Assembly (NCBI GenBank): GCA_032560695.1
Contig: JAWGHR010000004.1
Location: 62,001 to 126,000, forward strand
Direction of reading: 5' to 3'
Origin: Peptoniphilus_A harei_B
GTDB taxonomy: Bacteria > Bacillota > Clostridia > Tissierellales > Peptoniphilaceae
Length of the DNA stretch: 64,000 bases
Below the pieces are notes generated by a model. It worked only from the letters and a program-made list of their open reading frames with translations, did not search any database and was not told the origin of the DNA. Positions 34,440 through 43,189 of this stretch are shown here, in pieces; the stretch's first letter is position 1; each line of letters begins with the position of its first letter. The translations under genes were made by a program, and so were the position numbers.

Positions 34440-34541
34440 TTATCCACAATTTTATTTTTTTATCTACATTTGTGGGCTTTTCTTGACTTTTTAATAAATA
34501 TCCACAGATTTATTTGTCTTTTTTATTTTTATTTATCCACA
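34440..34541 (+). other. Cluster of DnaA-box-like sites
   Basis: In about 100 bp of very AT-rich, gene-free DNA, TTATCCACA occurs perfectly at 34440-34448 and 34533-34541. One-mismatch versions are TTATCTACA (34460-34468) and ATATCCACA (34498-34506). All point the same way. This is the pattern of DnaA binding sites. The classical oriC partners dnaA and dnaN are not nearby, so it may be a DnaA-titration or auxiliary site. Confidence 0.6.
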
Positions 34542-34568
34542 ATTATCTTACTTTTAAAATTTTACATA

Positions 34569-34613
34569 AAAAATCCATGAGACTTGTCTTTTAACAAAGC
34601 TCATGGATTTAAT
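34569..34613 (-). terminator. Terminator of the second ppk2
   Basis: A long stem with arms AAATCCATGAG and CTCATGGATTT (partly interrupted) is followed on the minus strand by TTTTTTATG. Confidence 0.8.
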
Positions 34614-34622
34614 TTTTATATT

Positions 34623-35483
34623 TTAATCTTCTTCCAATATTCTTTTCCACTTGTCTAAACTTTCTAATTCTTCTTTTGAAAGTTCAGGATACTTTGGATC
34701 CATTTCCTTTAACTTTTCCACAATAACTTCTGAGACAAGATATCTTGAGAACCACTTTTTATCTGCTGGCACAATATACCAAGGAGCAATTTTTGTAGAA
34801 GTGTTTACGAGCATATCTTCATAGGCCTTCATATAATCGTCAAAAAATTTTCTCTCTGTTATGTCTGAAGATGCAAATTTCCAATTTTTTTCTGGTCTTT
34901 CGATTCTCTCCATAAGTCTTCCTTTTTGCTCATCTTTAGAAACATGAAGGAAAAATTTTACAACTTTTGTTCCGTTATTTGAAAGATACTCTTCAAAATT
35001 ATTTATTTCTTCAAATCTTTTTTCCCATATATCCTTAGTCACTAAGTTCTTTGGGAAGGGTTGGTTTAAGACTAAATTGTGAACTCTTGATACAAGGACA
35101 TCTTCATAGTGGCTTCTATTAAAAATTCCAATTTCTCCACGAGGAGGAAGCTCTTTTTCCACCCTCCAAAGATAATCGTGGTCCAAATCATTTTCACTTG
35201 GCTTTTTAAAAGAAACAACTTTTGTTCCCTGTGGATTTACTCCCGTCATTATATTTTTTATTAGTGAGTCCTTGCCAGCAGCATCCATTGCTTGAAGCAC
35301 AATTAAAAGCGACTGATTGTTTTCAGCATAAAGTTTTTCATGATACTTACGCATTTTTTCAATATTTGCAGGGATTAATACATCTTTTACTTCTTCTTTT
35401 TCAAGTTTTCCCTTATAAGTAGTTGGAACCTCATATAAATTTAACTTTTTCTTTTCTTTAACTAGATATTTTTCAGTATTCAT
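34623..35483 (-). CDS. Polyphosphate kinase 2 family protein (copy 2)
   Basis: The 286-residue protein has the single-domain PPK2 layout. Walker A is VLQAMDAAGKDSLIKNIM, and the lid/Walker B region is LPPRGEIGIFNRSHYEDVLV. It resembles copy 1 at 11317-12174 throughout, including the C-terminal WYIVPADKKWFSRYLV, but differs at many positions (NRSHYED versus NRSYYED). It is made directly after an alpha/beta hydrolase gene whose stop abuts its ATG. PPK2 enzymes use polyphosphate to phosphorylate nucleotides, or the reverse. Confidence 0.88.
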   Translation of the reverse strand: MNTEKYLVKEKKKLNLYEVPTTYKGKLEKEEVKDVLIPANIEKMRKYHEKLYAENNQSLLIVLQAMDAAGKDSLIKNIMTGVNPQGTKVVSFKKPSENDLDHDYLWRVEKELPPRGEIGIFNRSHYEDVLVSRVHNLVLNQPFPKNLVTKDIWEKRFEEINNFEEYLSNNGTKVVKFFLHVSKDEQKGRLMERIERPEKNWKFASSDITERKFFDDYMKAYEDMLVNTSTKIAPWYIVPADKKWFSRYLVSEVIVEKLKEMDPKYPELSKEELESLDKWKRILEED

Positions 35484-36257
35484 TTAAAATCTCCCGATTT
35501 CCTTAGAAAATTTAATAGACTCTTCGATCATTTGTGTTGTCACTTGGTGACTGGTCATTTCAAATAATTTAAAGTCTAAAAGCTTTTTATCTTCATAAAC
35601 TTTTTCAATTTCTTTTACAAAAGATTCTTGTCCACTTGGATCTATTACATCGTCGTCTTCTCCATTGTAAAGGGCAAGAGGTCTATCCTTAAAGGCTTCT
35701 GGACTATCCATTGGGTTCATGTCTAAGAAGAATTCGTTAATTCTAAACTCCCTCTCATCAATCTTGTCTTGATTCTTAAGTTCATTAACTCCACGAACAA
35801 GTTCTTCCCAATTATTTATTCCATTGTAAATAAATGCCATCTTAAGATCTTTCTTAAAGGCATAAAGACCTCCAGCAGTTATAGCTCCCATGGAATGACC
35901 ACCCACTGCGACGTCACTTCCAGGATAATTTTCTTCAATGTAGTTAAGGATGGAAGGCGCTTCTTCGATGTTGTGCATGATTACCTTTAAAATATATTTA
36001 CCTTCTACCTCCTTGTCACCGTGGTCAATGTTTTCTTCATTCCTCTCGCCATGATAACGAGCTTCGGGAAGAACAACCCTATAGCCATAGGAAGCAAAAA
36101 TATTTCCCCTAAAAATTTGTCTTTCATTGTCTGATCCCCAGCCATGATAAAAGACTAGGGTCTTATTAGTCTCTTCTTTGGGCTCAATTATTACTGCAGG
36201 AATCTTTCCTATCATAACTTCCTTTATATCTGAAAAATTTGATTTTAAATACTCCAT
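35484..36257 (-). CDS. Alpha/beta-hydrolase
   Basis: This cytosolic alpha/beta-hydrolase fold protein has 257 residues. Visible are the strand NKTLVFYHGWGSDNERQ with the oxyanion-hole GWG, the nucleophile elbow GGHSMGAITAGG (Ser in GHSMG), the acidic residue region LYNGEDDDVIDP, and a late histidine in TSHQVTTQ. The substrate is unknown; the family includes esterases and peptidases. Operon: directly upstream of the second ppk2, no intergenic gap. Confidence 0.82.
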   Translation of the reverse strand: MEYLKSNFSDIKEVMIGKIPAVIIEPKEETNKTLVFYHGWGSDNERQIFRGNIFASYGYRVVLPEARYHGERNEENIDHGDKEVEGKYILKVIMHNIEEAPSILNYIEENYPGSDVAVGGHSMGAITAGGLYAFKKDLKMAFIYNGINNWEELVRGVNELKNQDKIDEREFRINEFFLDMNPMDSPEAFKDRPLALYNGEDDDVIDPSGQESFVKEIEKVYEDKKLLDFKLFEMTSHQVTTQMIEESIKFSKEIGRF

Positions 36258-36323
36258 AATTCACCTCATCTACATTATATCAAAGATATATAAAATTTCT
36301 TGTTGAGTAAATTTAATTCCAAT

Positions 36324-36356
36324 AAAAAAAGCAAAGAAATAAATTTTCCTTGCTTA
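36324..36356 (-). terminator. Terminator of the trk-ung transcript
   Basis: On the minus strand AAGCAA and TTTGCTT form the base of a hairpin, with GGAAA/TTTCT within the stem, followed by seven T. Confidence 0.7.
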
Positions 36357-36368
36357 ATCTTTGTAATT

Positions 36369-37040
36369 TTATTTAACTTCCCAAGTTGGTGGTGTAACAC
36401 CATTATTTTTTAAAAATTCGTTGGTTCTTGAGAAGGGTCTTGATCCAAAAAATCCTCTTGATGCAGAAAGTGGCGACGGATGAACTCCTTCTATTATTAA
36501 GTGGTTGCCAGGCTTTATAAACTTCTTACGAGCCTTGGCGTGGTTGCCCCAAAGAATAAAAACTACTGGGTCTTCCTTCTCACTAATTTTTTCTATAACT
36601 GCATTGGTAAAAATCTCCCATCCAATCCTTGAGTGACTCATAGGTTGATGGGCCCTAACTGTTAGTGTCGTGTTGAGGAGCATTATCCCCTGGTCTGCCC
36701 AAGCTTTTAAGTAACCTGTTCTTGGAATTTCAAGTCCCAGGTCAGAGTTAAGTTCCTTATAAATATTTCTAAGTGAAGGTGGTATTGCCACACCTTCTTT
36801 GACAGAGAAGGCAAGTCCATGAGCCTGACCCACATTGTGGTAGGGGTCTTGTCCCAGGATCAAAACCTTTAAGTCCTTATAGGCCGTGTAGTGAAAGGCA
36901 TTAAAAATATCTTGAGCCTTTGGAAAAATTTCATAATGTTTGTATTCCTCGATTAAAAGTTTTCTAAGGTCCTTGTAGTAGTCCTTTTCAAACTCCTCTT
37001 TCAAAATTTCCTGCCAATCATTTTTAAAAATTTCTTTCAC
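36369..37040 (-). CDS. ung: Uracil-DNA glycosylase
   Basis: Ung removes uracil from DNA as the first step of base excision repair. The 223 residues show the family-1 water-activating motif LILGQDPYHNVGQAHGLAF and the Leu-loop GVHPSPLSASRGFFGSRPF. VFILWGNHAKAR lies between them. The start is GTG with AGGAGG upstream, and the gene begins 2 bp after the trkA-like gene ends, so it appears to be transcribed with the potassium genes. Confidence 0.95.
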   Translation of the reverse strand: MKEIFKNDWQEILKEEFEKDYYKDLRKLLIEEYKHYEIFPKAQDIFNAFHYTAYKDLKVLILGQDPYHNVGQAHGLAFSVKEGVAIPPSLRNIYKELNSDLGLEIPRTGYLKAWADQGIMLLNTTLTVRAHQPMSHSRIGWEIFTNAVIEKISEKEDPVVFILWGNHAKARKKFIKPGNHLIIEGVHPSPLSASRGFFGSRPFSRTNEFLKNNGVTPPTWEVK

Positions 37041-37042
37041 AC

Positions 37043-38410
37043 TTACCTCCTGAAAAAGTCAAATATACTCTTCTTTAGGCTTGGGTCGATTAACTCTTCC
37101 AGTTCCTTCCTACTTTCATTAGTTGAAAAGATTACAAGCCTGTCGCCCTTTTCAATTTTTGTATTTCCCCTAGGAATAACTGCAGAGTTGTCATACCTAA
37201 TTATTCCACCAATAATAATTTCTTTGTGGAGATTAATTTCTGAAAGCTTCTTGCCAATGTAGACAAAGTCATCTGGAATTTTTATTTCATAAACTTGGGC
37301 CTTGCCACCAAACATGTAGTTGACAGAAACCTTCATGTCTGTATTAATTGCCTTTATGATTTCATTGGCAACAATAACCTTGGGGTCAATAACCCTGTAT
37401 ATTCCTAGGCTCTCTAAGATTGTGTCATAGTTGTTATCCTTTTGAATTACAATATTTTTTGAAATCCCATGGCTCCTTGCAAGAAGTCCAAGGACAATGT
37501 TAAGCTCATCAGACTCTGTCATGGAAATAAATACCCCATCCTTAGAAATATCTTCTTCCTTAAAGATCTTGTCGTTTCTCAGTTTTTTATTAACTACAAA
37601 GGCCCTGTTAATATTTCGCCTGTAATTTTCAAATTTTTCCCTATTTGGTTCAATTATTTTTAAATCTATATTTTCAAGGTTTGATATGATCCTGTTGAAG
37701 TTGTAGTCTCCCGATGCAATTACAACTTCTCTTTTGTCATCTTTTTCCTTAATTTCAAAGTGAGAGTGTTTAAAGTTTCTTATGTCAAAGGAAAGTCCCA
37801 TTAGGTAGATGTAGTCACCGGACTTTAGTACAGTTTCTCCATCAGGAACGATTAGTTCCCCTTCTCTTAGGACTCCAACAACAAGTATTGTGGAAAGAGA
37901 TCCAATGTCCTTGATCTTTTGGTTTTCAAATTCATCGTCCATGTCAATGTAGTGACCTGTAACTTCTATCTTTCCCTTGCCAAAGTAGTCGGCCTCATAA
38001 TATTCTGTAGACCCAATTAACTTTGTAACAAGTTTTGCTGTCTCAAGGCTTAGGTTAAAGACATTTACAACATTGGGTAAGGAGTTTTTTATAATTCCTA
38101 TTTCAGAAATATTTTCCATTTCATCTAGACGAAGAATAATTTTTACATCTAGCCCCTTGAAGATCGATGCCATTATTAGGTTGGTCTTGTCGCTATCTGT
38201 GGCAATTATGGCATAGTCGTACATGCTCAGGTCATTATTTATGACAAATTCCTCTTCCAAAACATCTGCCTTTATTTTATTTACGCTATTTGTTATATCT
38301 TCAAAATTCTTTTCGTCCCTGTCCACTAGGTCAACTTCATACTTTTCAAGACTCAAGGCCTTGGCAATAGTTGAACCAACCTTTCCCGAACCTATAATTA
38401 AAATTTTCAT
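37043..38410 (-). CDS. TrkA-like potassium-uptake regulator (second copy)
   Basis: This is a 455-residue cytosolic gating subunit with two RCK units. Unit 1 has an intact NAD-binding motif (KILIIGSGKVGSTIAKAL), followed by a TrkA_C-like domain. Unit 2 has lost GxGxxG: the start reads EVVIASGDYNFNRIISNL. Its remaining TrkA_C domain (DFVYIGKKLSEINL) is intact. The ATG overlaps the trkH stop (TAATG). Sharing one operon with TrkH and another TrkA, it may form mixed rings or replace one regulator under different nucleotide conditions. Confidence 0.85.
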   Translation of the reverse strand: MKILIIGSGKVGSTIAKALSLEKYEVDLVDRDEKNFEDITNSVNKIKADVLEEEFVINNDLSMYDYAIIATDSDKTNLIMASIFKGLDVKIILRLDEMENISEIGIIKNSLPNVVNVFNLSLETAKLVTKLIGSTEYYEADYFGKGKIEVTGHYIDMDDEFENQKIKDIGSLSTILVVGVLREGELIVPDGETVLKSGDYIYLMGLSFDIRNFKHSHFEIKEKDDKREVVIASGDYNFNRIISNLENIDLKIIEPNREKFENYRRNINRAFVVNKKLRNDKIFKEEDISKDGVFISMTESDELNIVLGLLARSHGISKNIVIQKDNNYDTILESLGIYRVIDPKVIVANEIIKAINTDMKVSVNYMFGGKAQVYEIKIPDDFVYIGKKLSEINLHKEIIIGGIIRYDNSAVIPRGNTKIEKGDRLVIFSTNESRKELEELIDPSLKKSIFDFFRR

Positions 38411-39864
38411 TATAATTTAATAATTTCCTTTCTATGTCTTCCACTAGTAAAGAGTGCCATTATTGTAAAGAATTCAAGTCTACCTAAGAGCATAAGCAGG
38501 CTAAAGTAGAGTTTGAAAAAGTCACTATAAAAATAGAAGTTTTTCGTAGGACCAATGTCTCCAAATCCTGGTCCAACGTTAGATAAGGTTGTAGCCACTG
38601 AAGAAAATCCTGTTATAACATCTACTCCTGATAGAGTTACAAGACCTGTAGATAGGACTGCTATTACAAAGTAGGTTCCAAGATAGGCGTTTATACTTAG
38701 GACTACTTCATCAGATAAGGACTTCCCATCTGCAATTACTGGAAGAACTGCCTTGGGGTGAGTTGCCTTTTTCATTTCTCTTTTTATTAGCTTTAAGAGA
38801 ATTGAGATTCTTACTATTTTAATTCCACCACCAGTGGATCCTGCACAACCGCCAAAAATCATTAGAATTAACAAGATAAATTTTGAAAAACTTGGCCAGA
38901 GTTCATAATCTGCATTGGCAAAACCTGATGTGGATGAAATAGATGTTACCTGGAAGGCAGAATCTCTAAAAGCCATAAAAAGTGATGGATAACCCTTTGA
39001 GAAGAGGTCTATGGTAATTAAGACAATGGCCGTGAAAATTATACATATCCAAAGTTTTAATTCATCATTTTGCAAAACTTCCTTAAATTTCTTTTTAGAA
39101 AGCAGGGCATAGATGGCAAAGTTTGTAGAACTCAAGAACATAAAAATTGCCAGGATAAAGTGGACTGCGTTGCCTTCATAGGACATAAAGGAGTCATTGT
39201 AGGATGAAAATCCACCAGTCCCTAGGACACCAAAGGTGTGAACTAGGGAATCAAAGACTGGCATGCCGGCAAGCTTTAAACAAATGAATAATATCAAAGT
39301 CAAAATAAGATAAATTATGTAGAGTCTCTTAGATGATTGAGAAATTCTAGACTCTATCTTTCCAGCAACTGGTCCTGGTGACTCAGCCTTAAAGATTTGA
39401 AAAGCTCCAACCCCAAGCTTGGGAAGAAGACCCACAGTAAATACCAAGATCCCCATACCACCAATCCAGTGGGTAACGGACCTCCAAAGTACAACAGACC
39501 TTGGAAAGGACTCTATTCCAGAGATAACTGAAGCTCCAGTAGTTGTAAAACCAGATACAATTTCAAAGAAGGAATCAACATAAGTCATTCCTGCAGATAT
39601 CCAAAGTGGAAGTGCTCCAATAATGGAAACCAAGACCCAGGATGCCGTAACTGTTAAAATTCCATCTCTTGGAGACAGAGAATTTTTCTTTATTTTTAAG
39701 TTAATCAAAATTAATCCCAAAAAGACTGCTATAGCCATTGGGATTAAAAAGCCATAGGACGACCCATCTCTTTCAACTAAACTTAAGATAAGAGATGGCG
39801 CCATAAAGGCAGTTTCTATTAATAAAATATAGCCTAATATTTTAGAAATAAGCTTATAGTTCAT
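38410..39864 (-). CDS. trkH: TrkH/KtrB-family potassium uptake channel
   Basis: This membrane subunit conducts K+ and has 484 residues in four M1-P-M2 repeats. Selectivity-filter segments are visible in each repeat: FTTTGASVISGIE, GTGGFSSYNDSF, SSTSGFANADYE and LSNVGPGFGDIG. The product is thus a complete channel. It overlaps trkA upstream by 11 bp and the trkA-like gene downstream by 1 bp. The K+ it imports would also serve the K+-dependent pyrophosphatase at 7035-9038. Confidence 0.92.
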   Translation of the reverse strand: MNYKLISKILGYILLIETAFMAPSLILSLVERDGSSYGFLIPMAIAVFLGLILINLKIKKNSLSPRDGILTVTASWVLVSIIGALPLWISAGMTYVDSFFEIVSGFTTTGASVISGIESFPRSVVLWRSVTHWIGGMGILVFTVGLLPKLGVGAFQIFKAESPGPVAGKIESRISQSSKRLYIIYLILTLILFICLKLAGMPVFDSLVHTFGVLGTGGFSSYNDSFMSYEGNAVHFILAIFMFLSSTNFAIYALLSKKKFKEVLQNDELKLWICIIFTAIVLITIDLFSKGYPSLFMAFRDSAFQVTSISSTSGFANADYELWPSFSKFILLILMIFGGCAGSTGGGIKIVRISILLKLIKREMKKATHPKAVLPVIADGKSLSDEVVLSINAYLGTYFVIAVLSTGLVTLSGVDVITGFSSVATTLSNVGPGFGDIGPTKNFYFYSDFFKLYFSLLMLLGRLEFFTIMALFTSGRHRKEIIKL

Positions 39865-41254
39865 CTTTCTTTCCTCTCTTCTTGATTGACTTAATTGCGT
39901 CTTTTAATTTTCCCTCAGAAGAAAAAATCTTTTGAACTCTTGGAGCAACTTCGTGCATAGAGAATAATATTATCCTATCTCCAGCCTCAAGGATTGTCTT
40001 ACCATTAGGGACTAACATGTTTTGTCCTCTTATGATAGAGATTATTAGAGTTCCTTCAGGTAGACTGAGGTCCTCTAGGGTATTACCACAAACAAGGTGA
40101 CTTGCCCTAATCATTAGCTCAACACATTCAACTTGACCATTTAAAAGTAAGTGAAGGGCAAGGGAGCTCTTTCCTCTGATTTCCTTTAGCATTTCTGCAG
40201 CTGTAATATAGGATGTGTTAAAGACAGCGTCTATGTCAAGCTTGTCTAGTACCTTGTCGTAGTTTGTCCTGGAGATTTTAGCAACAGACTTATAGATTCC
40301 ACTTTGCTTTGCCACAAGACTCATGAGGAGGTTGGCCTCGTCGATTCCTGTTGCTGCAACAAAGGAGTCATAAGTATGAACCATTTCTTCTTCAAGTACT
40401 GCAATGTCAGTTCCATCTCCATTTATAATGTTGGCTCCTGGAACCATGTCCTTTAGTTCAAGACATCTTTCCTTATTTATTTCAACAATAGTAACTTCAA
40501 CATTTTCCTTTAAAAGTAGCATGGCAAGGTAAAGACCTGTCTTTCCTCCACCAAGAATCATGGTGCTCCTAAGGGCTCTTGTCCTATTTACACCTGTGTG
40601 GTCCTTGTCAAAGGCTTCGATTTTTTCAGACTTGCCTGCAAGGATTATGACGTCATTCTCTTCAAGAACAGTACGACCATTTGGTATAATTGCATCGCCA
40701 CTTCTTGAGATAGCAGCAATAAGAAGGTCATTAATGCTATCAATCTCCATGATTTTTTTGTTGACAAAGCTTGTGTCATTTCCAATATTAAACTCAACAA
40801 GAGATACTTTCCCACCAGCAAACTCATCGGAGTAAAGTTGGTATCTCTTCATTAAGTACTTGAAAATTGATCTTGCAGTTGCACTATCAGGGTTAATAAT
40901 CTTATCTATTTCAAGTTCTTCTGATATGAAGTCAAGGTGCTTTCTATACTCAGGGTCCCTTACCCTTGCAATGGCATACTTGGCTCCAAGCTTTTTGGAA
41001 ATCGTACAAAGAATAACATTGGCCTCGTCATTTGTTGTAGTTGCAACAACATAGTCATAGTTAGAAATATCTAGTTCTTCTAATACACCAAAGTCCAAAG
41101 CATTTGCACAAATACTAAAAACATCTAATGAATTTGATATGTTTTCAATTACATCTTCATTGTTGTCAACTACGGTAACCTCATAGTCCTCATCTAGTAA
41201 TGAAGCCGCAAGTCTATATCCTAATTTTCCGGCACCTACAACTAAAGCCTTCAT
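39854..41254 (-). CDS. trkA: Potassium-uptake regulator TrkA (first copy)
   Basis: This 466-residue protein carries two complete RCK units. Both NAD-binding motifs are intact: VGAGKLGYRLAASLLDEDYEV with the acidic VVDNNE in unit 1, and LGGGKTGLYLAMLL with VEINKERC in unit 2. TrkA_C domains follow each. TrkA senses nucleotides and gates TrkH. It precedes trkH with an 11-bp overlap; the cation diffusion facilitator gene lies 9 bp upstream in the same direction. Confidence 0.92.
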   Translation of the reverse strand: MKALVVGAGKLGYRLAASLLDEDYEVTVVDNNEDVIENISNSLDVFSICANALDFGVLEELDISNYDYVVATTTNDEANVILCTISKKLGAKYAIARVRDPEYRKHLDFISEELEIDKIINPDSATARSIFKYLMKRYQLYSDEFAGGKVSLVEFNIGNDTSFVNKKIMEIDSINDLLIAAISRSGDAIIPNGRTVLEENDVIILAGKSEKIEAFDKDHTGVNRTRALRSTMILGGGKTGLYLAMLLLKENVEVTIVEINKERCLELKDMVPGANIINGDGTDIAVLEEEMVHTYDSFVAATGIDEANLLMSLVAKQSGIYKSVAKISRTNYDKVLDKLDIDAVFNTSYITAAEMLKEIRGKSSLALHLLLNGQVECVELMIRASHLVCGNTLEDLSLPEGTLIISIIRGQNMLVPNGKTILEAGDRIILFSMHEVAPRVQKIFSSEGKLKDAIKSIKKRGKKDEL

Positions 41255-41263
41255 ATATTCCTC

Positions 41264-42412
41264 CTAAAAAATCGCATCTAGTTTAATTTGGAATTCGTAA
41301 TCTGGATAGATGGATTTTAATTTATCTTTTATCTCCTTTTTAAGAGCATCTTTTTCTTCTCTCGTCTTTACAGAATCGGCATTGTAATCAATGTCAATAT
41401 AAATTTTCTTGTCCTCAAGGACTATGTCATGGAAGGAGTAAATGTTAAGCGACTCCCTTACAATTTTTTTAAGATCTTGGGAAACATCATTAATAATCTT
41501 GTTGCTACTGCCCTTGGGATCAGCATGAATTATTAACTTTATACCAAGGAGGTCAGAGATTTCCCTCTCGACCTTGTCCACAATATTGTGGGCCTCTTCT
41601 AAGGTCAAATTATAATCAAGAGCTGCATCAATTATGACAATCATGTTGTCTGGACCGAAGTCTGTCACCATCATGTTGTGAACATTGGATATGCCCTCGT
41701 AATTGGAAACCTTGGACTTTATCTCGTGCTTAGTCTCATCGCTAAGTCCACGACCAAGTATAATTGAAATCGTCTCGTATATAAGTGATATAGCTGTGTA
41801 CAAAATAAATAAAGCAACTATTAAACCAACATAGCCATCTAAAATCTTGCCTGTGAATTTTTCTATGATGATAGAAATAATTACAACAGAAGTTATAAGA
41901 GTATCACTTAGTGAATCCTTCTCTTGAGCCCTTAGGGTTACAGAGTCAATCTTTCTTGCAACCTTGGAATAAAGAGAAGCCTGCCAAAATTTTATTGCCA
42001 CAGTTATAATCAAAATCACAAGAGTGGACTTTGGGTAGGTAATGGCGACTGGATGAAGGATCTTTCCAACAGAAGTTTTCAAAAATTGAAAACCAACGGA
42101 AAGTACGATACCAGAAACTACAAGAGAAATCAAATATTCAAGCCTACCATGACCATAAGGGTGATCCTTGTCCCTTGGTTTGGCAGCAAGCCTTATTCCC
42201 AAAATAGAAATAATAGAGCTGACACAGTCTGTGATGTTGTTAACTGCATCAGATAAAATTGAAATTGAGCCAGTAAAAATATATAGAATAACCTTTAAAA
42301 CGGCTACAAGTATATTTGATATAAGTCCGAGAAGGGATGTCTCCTTAGAGATCTTTGCTCTGTCATAACCATAGGCTGACTCTCCCCTCTTTAAAATAAG
42401 TTTTGCGAACAT
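41264..42412 (-). CDS. Cation diffusion facilitator transporter
   Basis: This CDF-family metal(II)/proton antiporter has 382 residues: six membrane helices and a long C-terminal cytoplasmic domain. Helix 2 carries SDAVNNITDCVSSI and is followed by DHPYGHGRLEYL. Helix 5 carries SLSDTLITSVVI. The C-terminal domain is longer than in compact CDF proteins and contains a further histidine-poor stretch. It probably exports Zn2+, Mn2+ or Fe2+, but the metal cannot be read. It leads the trkA-trkH-trkA-ung run, with 9 bp before trkA. Confidence 0.88.
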   Translation of the reverse strand: MFAKLILKRGESAYGYDRAKISKETSLLGLISNILVAVLKVILYIFTGSISILSDAVNNITDCVSSIISILGIRLAAKPRDKDHPYGHGRLEYLISLVVSGIVLSVGFQFLKTSVGKILHPVAITYPKSTLVILIITVAIKFWQASLYSKVARKIDSVTLRAQEKDSLSDTLITSVVIISIIIEKFTGKILDGYVGLIVALFILYTAISLIYETISIILGRGLSDETKHEIKSKVSNYEGISNVHNMMVTDFGPDNMIVIIDAALDYNLTLEEAHNIVDKVEREISDLLGIKLIIHADPKGSSNKIINDVSQDLKKIVRESLNIYSFHDIVLEDKKIYIDIDYNADSVKTREEKDALKKEIKDKLKSIYPDYEFQIKLDAIF

Positions 42413-42561
42413 TTATCCTCCATAATTTATAATAATAAAAATAGGCCAAAAGCCCACTTACTTAGATTTCTTTAGTTACAATAATTATAACACTAGTGAA
42501 TTCCTAATAAAAGGAAAAGAACTTAGCTATATTCTGGAGAAAATATTAAAAATTTAAAAAT

Positions 42562-42592
42562 AAAAATGCACCAGTTTTGTCTGGCACATTTT
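42562..42592 (-). terminator. Terminator of the DJ-1 gene
   Basis: On the minus strand TGTGCCAG pairs with CTGGTGCA and is followed by TTTTTATTTTT. Confidence 0.85.
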
Positions 42593-42613
42593 CTAATCTT
42601 AATTTAAATTATT

Positions 42614-43180
42614 TTAAATAAATTGTTTAAGTTTTGGAAGAAGTAGACCTTCTGCAACTTCATCTGCCTTTTCTTTTGAAACTAAAATTTCAACTAGCTT
42701 AATTCCAAGTAGGATTGCAAGGGCAGGTCCCATAGCTGTAATTATATTTTCTTCAACAACCACTGCTTCGTCTTGTGAGTCCTTAACCTTTAATCTATTT
42801 TCAACTCCTGGGTAGCAAGTGAACTTTCCATCTTTTAAAAGTCCTGCTGCATCAAGAACTTGTGGCCCTGCACAAATTGCTATTACTTTTTTCTCTTCGT
42901 CATTAAAGACATTGGCACACTCAAGAACTTTTTTGTCATTCATGAGATTTGTAGCACCAGGTTGACCTCCTGGTATGTACATTGCCCTGTAGTCTTCGAT
43001 GTTAATTTCATCAAAAGTCTTGTCAGCAAGAACTGTAACACCGTGAGCTCCCTTTACTTCAAGTCTGTCCTTAACTGAAACTGTGTCAACCTTTAAATCA
43101 GCCCTCCTAAGAACATCGATAATTGTAAGAGCTTCAATTTCTTCAAAACCTTCTGCCAAAAATACCAATAAATCTTTCAT
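42614..43180 (-). CDS. DJ-1/PfpI-family protein
   Basis: The 188-residue protein has the class I glutamine amidotransferase-like fold of DJ-1/YajL. The conserved cysteine lies in VIAICAGPQVLDAAGLL and the partner acidic residue in LAEGFEEIEALTIID. Family members protect against oxidants or glyoxals, or act as chaperones; the precise role is not readable. The gene is 9 bp after proC and has its own terminator, so the two are probably one transcript. Confidence 0.9.
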   Translation of the reverse strand: MKDLLVFLAEGFEEIEALTIIDVLRRADLKVDTVSVKDRLEVKGAHGVTVLADKTFDEINIEDYRAMYIPGGQPGATNLMNDKKVLECANVFNDEEKKVIAICAGPQVLDAAGLLKDGKFTCYPGVENRLKVKDSQDEAVVVEENIITAMGPALAILLGIKLVEILVSKEKADEVAEGLLLPKLKQFI

Positions 43181-43189
43181 AATGACCTC

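Noticed and set aside
34440..34541. DnaA-box cluster called as the chromosomal origin
   Set aside because: Neither dnaA, dnaN, rpmH nor gyrase genes lie nearby, and no full DnaA-box set with an unwinding element could be shown. It is therefore listed only as a DnaA-box-like cluster.
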